DNA from: Caldifarciminota bacterium | Lineage (GTDB): Bacteria > Hydrothermota > Hydrothermia > B15-G9 > WFZT01 | Reading direction: 5' to 3' | Assembly (NCBI GenBank): GCA_026991055.1 | Contig: JALXCE010000295.1 | Coordinates: 1 to 12,203, forward strand | DNA length: 12,203 nt | In this document: positions 7,716 through 12,203 of the stretch, one piece after another | Layout of the letters: the number at the start of each line of letters is the position of its first letter | Position numbering within the stretch: position 1 is the first letter of the stretch | Made by a program: the position numbers and the translations under genes | The notes under the pieces: model-generated | Database searches by the model: none | What the model was told of the DNA's origin: nothing | What the model saw: the letters and a program-made list of their open reading frames with translations, nothing else

Positions 7716-8620
7716 ACCTCATCTTTTTTGGCTCCGGTGACTTTGCAACCCTCGTTTTCAAGGAGCTTCTGTCACACGGCTTGCCTTTTAAGGCCGTGGT
7801 CACACTCCCTCCACGACCCAAAGGCAGGGGAAGAAAGTTAAAGGACCCGGAAGTTAAAATAATTGCCAGAGATGCGGGTATTGATGTCTTCCAGCCAGAG
7901 AATCCAAACGATGAAGCTTTTATTGATACTCTCAAAAGATATAGACCCCATTTTATAATTCTCGCAGATTACGGGAAGATTTTAAGAAAAAATCTGCTTG
8001 AATTACCTGAAATATATCCGCTAAACATCCATCCATCGCTTTTGCCCAGGTACCGCGGTGCCGCACCCATTGAGCGTGCCATGATGGATTGCCAGAAAGA
8101 AACAGGGGTAAGCCTGATGGTGATGGACGAGGGACTTGATACCGGTCCCATCATCTCCCAGGAAAGGGTCAAAATTGGAGATACGGAGATTAAGACGGAA
8201 CTTATGGAGAGACTTGCCAGGGGTGGCGCTCATCTTGCTCTCTCCAGTATACCGCGGATATTAAGTGGAGAGCTGAAACCGGTGCCCCAGTCCGGTGAGC
8301 CAAGCTATGCAAAAAAGATTACACGCGAAGAGCTCTGGCTCAGCTGGGATAATAAAGCAGAAAAAATAAAGTGTAAGATAAATGCACTCTCCACCAAGCC
8401 CGGTGCGAAGGCTCAATTTGGTCCTCTGATGGTGAAGCTTATCAGGGCAAAGGTGGCAGAAGAGCAGGGGGGAGAGCCAGGCAAAATACACGTCTCAGGG
8501 GATAGACTGCTTGTAGAGGCCCTCGATTTTATGGTTGAAATACTCGAAATACAGCCTCAGGGGAAAAGAATTATGAAGGCGGAGGAATTTCTAAGGGGCT
8601 ACCGTAAGAAAATTCTTTGA
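7685..8620 (+). CDS. fmt: Methionyl-tRNA formyltransferase
   Basis: Transfers a formyl group from 10-formyl-tetrahydrofolate to Met-tRNA(fMet), the step that Def later reverses. The 311-aa product has the Rossmann-like start (LIFFGSGDFA), a VTLPPRPKGRGRKL loop (many homologues have QPD where this has LPP), the catalytic region NIHPSLLPRYRGAAPI with N114 and H116, and D152 in MDEGLDTGPII. The C-terminal tRNA-binding OB-fold domain begins around residue 210 and contains ALSTKPGAKAQF. The only ATG available gives a 31-nt overlap with def and about nine extra N-terminal residues before the conserved core. A non-standard CTG at 7712 would match the usual family start (NLIFFG) but is less likely. 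The ribosome binding site is weak. Confidence 0.96.
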   Translation: MESTASFHGLNLIFFGSGDFATLVFKELLSHGLPFKAVVTLPPRPKGRGRKLKDPEVKIIARDAGIDVFQPENPNDEAFIDTLKRYRPHFIILADYGKILRKNLLELPEIYPLNIHPSLLPRYRGAAPIERAMMDCQKETGVSLMVMDEGLDTGPIISQERVKIGDTEIKTELMERLARGGAHLALSSIPRILSGELKPVPQSGEPSYAKKITREELWLSWDNKAEKIKCKINALSTKPGAKAQFGPLMVKLIRAKVAEEQGGEPGKIHVSGDRLLVEALDFMVEILEIQPQGKRIMKAEEFLRGYRKKIL

Positions 8621-8652
8621 ACGTTCCCTCTGCCCAAATTACCATTTAAGCA

Positions 8653-9450
8653 ATGAAAAAGGGTTACGAAATAATAATCGTGTCCAAAAATAAGGTCATT
8701 AACCGTTTCATCCCCTCATGGTTGATGAAACTTTTTATTGTCACCGGGATAATCGTTCTCATCATTGTTGGTGCCGCTTTTTACACTCACTACAGATATG
8801 TCAAAACAGAGCGGAGATTGCACGCCTTAATTAATGAAAACAAAAGGCTCAAGGAAGAGAATGAAAAGGTGGTGGTTCTCGAGAAAAAACTGGAGGAACT
8901 GTCACAATTTCGGAAGAAGGTGGAAAACATGCTTGGTGTGCACAACGCGCCACCGCCCTTTGATATCGAAAAGCTGGCCTCAAAGATTAACTCAAAACCT
9001 TCAAAGAAAGCGCAAAAACCTAACACAGTGGATGTTAAGGCTACAAATCCTGTCGAGCAGGAAATCATTAAGGCTGAGAAAGCAAATGTTTACACTCCTT
9101 ATGGAATGCCCGTAAAAGGCTACATTACGAGGGGCTTCACGGCCTCTCACAGAGGAGTTGACATAGCTGCCCAGACCGGAACTCCCATAATCTCGCCTGC
9201 AAATGGAATCGTTGTAAAAGTCACCTACAGCAAAAGATTTGGCAACATGGTTGTTATTTCACATGGAGACATTTATAAAACCGTTTATGGTCACCTATCT
9301 AAGGTGCTTGTCAAACCCGGTGACATCGTGAAAAAAGGCGATCTTATCGGACTTGTGGGCAATACCGGTCTCTCCACAGGTCCCCATTTACACTATGAAA
9401 TCTGGAAAAATGGAAAGCCAGTTAACCCTATAAACTATCTTTCAGGATGA
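8653..9450 (+). CDS. Membrane-anchored M23 family metallopeptidase, second copy (265 aa)
   Basis: Built like the M23 protein at 3112-4020: a short cytoplasmic N-terminus, one transmembrane helix (~25-44), a charged coiled coil (~50-95), a Pro/Lys-rich linker and a C-terminal M23 domain (~148-262). Zinc-site residues are present: H166 and D170 in HRGVD, H214 in YGH, and HLH with H247, so it is predicted to be an active cell-wall endopeptidase facing the periplasm. GNTGLSTGPHLHYEIWKNGKPVNPINYL is nearly the same at its end as in the first protein, which points to paralogy, but the N-terminal halves differ in sequence and length. It begins 32 nt after fmt with no visible Shine-Dalgarno, and its stop overlaps the next gene's start (ATGA). 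Confidence 0.92.
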   Translation: MKKGYEIIIVSKNKVINRFIPSWLMKLFIVTGIIVLIIVGAAFYTHYRYVKTERRLHALINENKRLKEENEKVVVLEKKLEELSQFRKKVENMLGVHNAPPPFDIEKLASKINSKPSKKAQKPNTVDVKATNPVEQEIIKAEKANVYTPYGMPVKGYITRGFTASHRGVDIAAQTGTPIISPANGIVVKVTYSKRFGNMVVISHGDIYKTVYGHLSKVLVKPGDIVKKGDLIGLVGNTGLSTGPHLHYEIWKNGKPVNPINYLSG

Positions 9451-10883
9451 AAGCGTTTATTGCAAAAAAGGCATTCATAGACGGCAAATTTGTTGATAAC
9501 GTAGGTTTCACAATTAATCACGGATTCCTGGAGAGAACTGAAACCCTGCCTCGTGATGCGAAAGTATTCGACGTAGTGATCCCGGGATTTATTGATGCCC
9601 ACACACATCTGTGGCAGTATGGGCTTTTTATATCGAGGCCAAACTTGAAGGAAACGAAAAGCATTAAAGATGCTCTTGAATTTATTGAAGCCGTTGTAAA
9701 AAGTGGCAACTACAGGCCCCCAATAATTTTCGAAGAATTTGACCAGAGCACATGGGATGAGAAAAGATTTATAACAAAAAAAGAGCTGGATAATGTTACC
9801 GGCGACACCCCTGTGATTTTGAGGCGAGTATGTGGCCACATTGCAATTGCCAACTCAGCTGCGCTAAAGCTTTTGCCCCGAAAAACTCCGGGCGTTGATT
9901 CAAAGTCTGGCCTGCTCCTTGAGGAAGTTCCTCTGAAGATCAACGAATACTTTCCCCCAGAATTTGAGGAAATTAAACTTGCGATTCTCACAGCCCAGGA
10001 GGAGATGATAAACCTGGGGATTACTTCAGTTCACGAGTTTGGCAATGTAACGGCATTTCGCGCCTATGAAGAGCTCCGCGATGCAGGACTCCTAAAGATT
10101 CGTGTCTATTTTAATTTTTACGAAAATGACCTTGAAAACTTGATAAAACTTGGTATACGAAGTGGATTTGGTAACATGGTTTTGCGAATAGGTGGAGTTA
10201 AAATTTTCGTAGATGGCTCGGTTGGCGGAAAAACTGCTGCCTTTTTCGAAAATTACGTAGGGGAGAAACACAGTGGAAAACTTTTGAAGACACGTGAAGA
10301 ACTTGAGAATCTTATCAAAAGAGCTCAGGAAAATGGCATTCAGCTCCTTATTCATGCTATCGGCACAAGGGCGATAAGAACATCTCTTGAAGCCTTTAAA
10401 AATGCCCTCGAAGGCGGGAACTACTTAAGGCACAGGATCGAGCATTTTGAGTTTCCAGAAGAGGTGGACCTGAAGCTTGCAAAGAGCATGGGAATTCTGG
10501 TCTCAGCCCAGCCTAATTTTGTGGAAAGATGGGGAGGGGAGAATGGAATGTACCGTGAGTATCTCGGCGATAGACTCTGGAAGCTCAATAATCCATTTAA
10601 AAAAATGCTGTCACTTGGCATAAAAGTTGCCTTCGGCTCTGATGCTATGCCACCGTCACCTCAGTACGGGATTCGAGGGGCTATCTATCACCCCATTGAG
10701 CCCATAAGTTTTAAAGAGGCTCTGCGTCTTTATACAACTGCCGGTGCTTATTTTTCCTTTGAAGAGGACCTTAAGGGTGACCTGAAAGACGACTATGTTG
10801 CGGACTTTGTGGTCATTGATAGGGCCTCACCAGAATTCAAAATTCAGTCGGTTTTTATTAACGGTAAAATTGTCTCAGGTTGA
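9447..10883 (+). CDS. YtcJ-like metal-dependent amidohydrolase (478 aa)
   Basis: A member of the amidohydrolase superfamily, Amidohydro_3/YtcJ-like group, whose characterised relatives hydrolyse C-N bonds such as N-substituted formamides; the substrate here cannot be read from sequence. Metal-binding features are PGFIDAHTHL (H52, H54), VKIFVDGSVGGKTAAF with K252 and the D/G-rich turn typical of the group, HAIGTRAI (H303), HRIEHFEF (H333) and FGSDAMPPSP (D399). The small beta-sandwich is formed from both termini (1-45 and ~445-478, ending VFINGKIVSG), as usual. The length is somewhat shorter than the common 520-560 aa of YtcJ proteins. No signal peptide, so cytoplasmic. It overlaps the preceding M23 gene by 4 nt and converges on the Nudix gene with a 40-nt overlap at the 3' ends. 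Confidence 0.9.
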   Translation: MKAFIAKKAFIDGKFVDNVGFTINHGFLERTETLPRDAKVFDVVIPGFIDAHTHLWQYGLFISRPNLKETKSIKDALEFIEAVVKSGNYRPPIIFEEFDQSTWDEKRFITKKELDNVTGDTPVILRRVCGHIAIANSAALKLLPRKTPGVDSKSGLLLEEVPLKINEYFPPEFEEIKLAILTAQEEMINLGITSVHEFGNVTAFRAYEELRDAGLLKIRVYFNFYENDLENLIKLGIRSGFGNMVLRIGGVKIFVDGSVGGKTAAFFENYVGEKHSGKLLKTREELENLIKRAQENGIQLLIHAIGTRAIRTSLEAFKNALEGGNYLRHRIEHFEFPEEVDLKLAKSMGILVSAQPNFVERWGGENGMYREYLGDRLWKLNNPFKKMLSLGIKVAFGSDAMPPSPQYGIRGAIYHPIEPISFKEALRLYTTAGAYFSFEEDLKGDLKDDYVADFVVIDRASPEFKIQSVFINGKIVSG

Positions 10884-11320
10884 ACCCTGAGCTTTCTATA
10901 AACCTCAAGACCACGCTTTATTACTTTCACTGCCCGTGCCGGAGGATTATATTTTCCAAGCTCTTCCAATGTGAGCCATTTTAGCTCGGCGGTGTCCGAT
11001 GAGGCCTTTGCTATTCCTCTTTCGTATTCAAGAAGGAAATCCACAATTACGTAGTGAAACTTGACCCTACCTTCATCGTCTCTAAAAATCTGCTCAAATA
11101 CCTCAATAATTCCAATTGGTCGTGCCTGAATCTGGCACTCCTCTTTGATTTCACGAACTATAGCATCCTGAAGTCTCTCACCCAATTCTACGGCACCACC
11201 CGGTAAAGTCCAGACATCTCTCAGCGGTTCTTTCGCTCTTTTTGTGAGAAGAAACATGTTACCCTTTACAACGAGACCTCCAACAGATACGATAGGCATT
11301 TCCGGATATTCTCTTTTCAT
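10844..11320 (-). CDS. Nudix hydrolase
   Basis: Hydrolyses a nucleoside diphosphate linked to another moiety; the sort with a short domain like this includes ADP-ribose, sugar-nucleotide and oxidised-nucleotide pyrophosphatases, and the substrate is not predictable. The Nudix box (about residues 42-64 counted from the ATG) has the expected Gly, Glu, and REIKEE metal-binding core, but the usual Gly before the last hydrophobic residue is Gln. I start it at the ATG at 11320 (158 aa, MKREYPEMPIVSVGG); a TTG two codons upstream (11326) is possible but has no better ribosome site. Its last 13 or so codons overlap the amidohydrolase gene on the opposite strand. A MITE-like element ends about 46 nt upstream. 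Confidence 0.9.
   Translation of the reverse strand: MKREYPEMPIVSVGGLVVKGNMFLLTKRAKEPLRDVWTLPGGAVELGERLQDAIVREIKEECQIQARPIGIIEVFEQIFRDDEGRVKFHYVIVDFLLEYERGIAKASSDTAELKWLTLEELGKYNPPARAVKVIKRGLEVYRKLRVQPETILPLIKTD
10874..10891. terminator. Small hairpin at convergent gene ends, possible bidirectional terminator
   Basis: CTCAGGTT and AACCCTGAG form an 8-bp stem with one bulged C around the amidohydrolase stop codon. There is no U-tract on the plus strand, and on the minus strand the run after it (ACAATTTTA) is still inside the Nudix gene, so this is weak. It is the only stem-loop at the convergent ends. Confidence 0.25.
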
Positions 11321-11365
11321 ACCCAAAATTTTAATTCCATCCGAAGCAAAAGACCATAAAGATAC

Positions 11366-11488
11366 GAGCCTGTTCGAAAATTCCCCCTCCTATCCTCCCC
11401 CCGCGCACTTCGTGCGTGGGGGGAGGAGAAAGGTGGGGCAAATTTTTTATTAGAAATTAAAGGTTTTGAAATTTTTCAATCAGGCTAA
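11366..11488 (+). mobile_element. MITE-like element, copy 2 (123 bp), inverted relative to copy 1
   Basis: The same element as 2931-3054 in the opposite orientation, about 85-90% alike by eye with one 2-nt gap. Its ends are GAGCCTGTTCGAAAA and, from the other strand, TTAGCCTGATTGAAAA. The central hairpin is kept: 11394-11408 pairs with 11412-11426 with one G-T pair replacing the A-T of copy 1. It is flanked by ATAAAGATA at 11356-11364 and 11489-11497, one base short of direct abutment on the left, consistent with a 9-10 bp target duplication. It lies upstream of the Nudix gene, with the same end facing the gene start as in copy 1. Confidence 0.82.
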
Positions 11489-11574
11489 ATAAAGATATTT
11501 AGACACACTCGGAAATTTAGATTTTTGATTTCCAGGAGGGATGCGTCCTTCTCTCTGTGTTAGTTTGGCCTTAA

Positions 11575-11591
11575 CCTGTTCGAATATTTCC
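11575..11591 (+). repeat. Solo MITE-end-like motif
   Basis: CCTGTTCGAATATTTCC closely matches CCTGTTCGAAAATTCC at the end of MITE copy 2 (11369-11384). A matching opposite end with a target duplication is not evident; AATTTTCGACC near 11829-11839 is a possible decayed partner about 265 nt away. It may be a remnant of an older insertion. Confidence 0.35.
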
Positions 11592-11857
11592 AAACGCAAA
11601 ATGGCCCTCTCCCTGCATAAATTTGTTTGTGGGTAGAGGGGCTTCATTTAAAATTTTCATCAAAAATTCATAGATCCCTCTCTCTTAATTTGCAGGTAAA
11701 ATCAGGTGGAGGCTTTTATCTTAAATTTTTCAATGGAAATGTCATTTCTCTATATCCCAAGGTAGTGGTTTGCAAGTCGGGAAAATTTATATTTCTTGCT
11801 CCACAAATCAATATCATATGATGACTTAATTTTCGACCGTATTCTCTGTGATCGAAA

Positions 11858-11869
11858 CTGTTCGAAAAT
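11858..11869 (+). repeat. Solo MITE-end-like motif
   Basis: CTGTTCGAAAAT is identical to the first 12 bases of the shared end of MITE copy 2 from 11370, and is followed by a C-rich run (GCTCCCC) as in that element. No partner end is seen. Chance in AT-rich DNA is possible but a 12-base identity is suggestive. Confidence 0.3.
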
Positions 11870-11961
11870 GCTCCCCTGATTATTTTGTAACTACAAGTGA
11901 ATAGAGCGAGCAGAAAAGTGAGTTTAAACAAGTTTCTCCAGGCATGGTAAATTGCGAAACT

Positions 11962-11986
11962 CCCTCCCTTCCTCTGGAAGGGAGGG
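11962..11986. repeat. Perfect 11-bp hairpin with adjoining G-rich run
   Basis: CCCTCCCTTCC, loop TCT, GGAAGGGAGGG. The following TTGGGGTGG extends the G-rich arm, so the strand could form a G-quadruplex-like structure. The layout (C-rich arm, short loop, G-rich arm, then GGGGTGG) resembles the core of the MITE-like elements without sharing their ends; it may be another family of short dispersed palindromes. It is not followed by a U-tract on either strand. Confidence 0.5.
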
Positions 11987-12045
11987 TTGGGGTGGAATGG
12001 AAAAAATTAACTTAACGAAAGTACGCAAGCACAATCAGGAATATT

Positions 12046-12114
12046 TTCCCCCTGGATATTTAAAGAGTGTTAAGCTTGTCAAGTCCTGAAATATGTTGAC
12101 ACTTAAAGGGGGAA
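12046..12114. repeat. Nested imperfect inverted repeat, possible terminator of right-hand gene
   Basis: TTCCCCC (12046-12052) pairs with GGGGGAA (12108-12114), and inside it TTTAA-type and TGTCAA/TTGACA segments also pair, with extra bases in the left arm. It lies just past the stop of the probable gene entering from the right on the minus strand, so it could end that transcript, but it lacks a clean U-tract. Confidence 0.35.
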
Positions 12115-12120
12115 CTATCA

Positions 12121-12203
12121 TCAGCATGATCTACCCCCTGTCTTCACCTCAAATCCCTCTATCTCTACTTCTCCACTATAAACCTCGCTCGGCGTCGCAT
12201 ACC
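12121..12203 (-). CDS. Probable C-terminal end of an unidentified gene
   Basis: Reading the minus strand from the right edge gives 26 in-frame codons ending in TGA at 12121-12123; the peptide YATPSEVYSGEVEIEGFE followed by VKTGGRSC is rich in Val, Glu and Gly like the other proteins here. An open frame of this length can arise by chance, so the support is composition and the change from repeat-filled DNA to repeat-free DNA at this point. I do not recognise the family. Confidence 0.45.
   Translation of the reverse strand, partial: YATPSEVYSGEVEIEGFEVKTGGRSC

Larger units (their letters stand above)
11499..12120. other. Gene-free region with scattered inverted repeats
   Basis: No open frame here has protein-like composition or a recognisable motif; the short frames that exist run through repeats. 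It contains two single motifs resembling MITE ends, a CT/GA-rich imperfect inverted repeat around 11603-11642, a perfect hairpin at 11962-11986, and a nested inverted repeat at 12046-12114. No tRNA, rRNA or CRISPR array is visible. Confidence 0.6.

Noticed and set aside
2931..11488. Composite transposon: two inverted copies of one element surrounding the whole gene cluster
   Set aside because: Each copy has its own flanking direct repeat, and the outermost flanks (AATCGTTGCT on the left, ATAAAGATA on the right) do not match. The content is also ordinary housekeeping and envelope genes.
11600..11740. CRISPR-like spacing of C/T-rich blocks
   Set aside because: No unit recurs with constant spacing; the blocks are imperfect inverted repeats, not direct repeats.
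12096..12121. TTGACA followed by TATCAT as a plus-strand promoter
   Set aside because: The spacing is only 14 nt and no gene follows on the plus strand; TTGACA is part of the inverted repeat.

Overview
The window looks like a piece of chromosome from a Gram-negative bacterium of moderate G+C. The evidence is an Omp85-type outer-membrane barrel with a C-terminal Phe, inner-membrane-anchored M23 peptidases, and YajC, Def and Fmt. Lys/Glu-rich proteins, tight gene packing and mostly poor Shine-Dalgarno sequences would fit an uncultivated, perhaps thermophilic, lineage such as the WOR-3/Hydrothermae or FCB-like groups. That assignment is inference from gene style, not from a marker gene.

Layout. 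(1) Positions 1-2698, minus strand: a long GH38 alpha-mannosidase that runs off the left edge. (2) 2699-3111: a divergent intergenic region with a 124-bp MITE-like element flanked by a perfect 10-bp target duplication, followed at once by a good sigma70-type promoter whose spacer is almost entirely a perfect 20-bp palindrome. (3) 3112-10883, plus strand: seven close-packed genes encoding an M23 peptidase, a 929-aa protein with metalloprotease, PD40 propeller and Omp85 barrel modules, YajC, peptide deformylase, methionyl-tRNA formyltransferase, a second M23 peptidase and a YtcJ-like amidohydrolase. Spacings are 1 nt, 14 nt, a 4-nt overlap, a 31-nt overlap, 32 nt and a 4-nt overlap, so one operon is plausible. 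(4) 10844-11320, minus strand: a Nudix hydrolase converging on, and overlapping, the amidohydrolase. (5) 11321-12120: gene-free DNA with a second, inverted copy of the MITE-like element (with its own ~9-bp target duplication), lone end-like motifs and two other inverted repeats. (6) 12121-12203, minus strand: probably the last 26 codons of a gene entering from the right.

How the genes fit together. The plus-strand cluster is mostly envelope biogenesis (two peptidoglycan-directed peptidases, an outer-membrane barrel, the Sec accessory YajC) with the formyl-Met cycle (Fmt adds the formyl group, Def removes it) in the middle. The clearest unexplained item is the small transposable-element family: two copies about 85-90% alike by eye, each with its own target duplication, both close upstream of a gene start, one abutting a -35 box.
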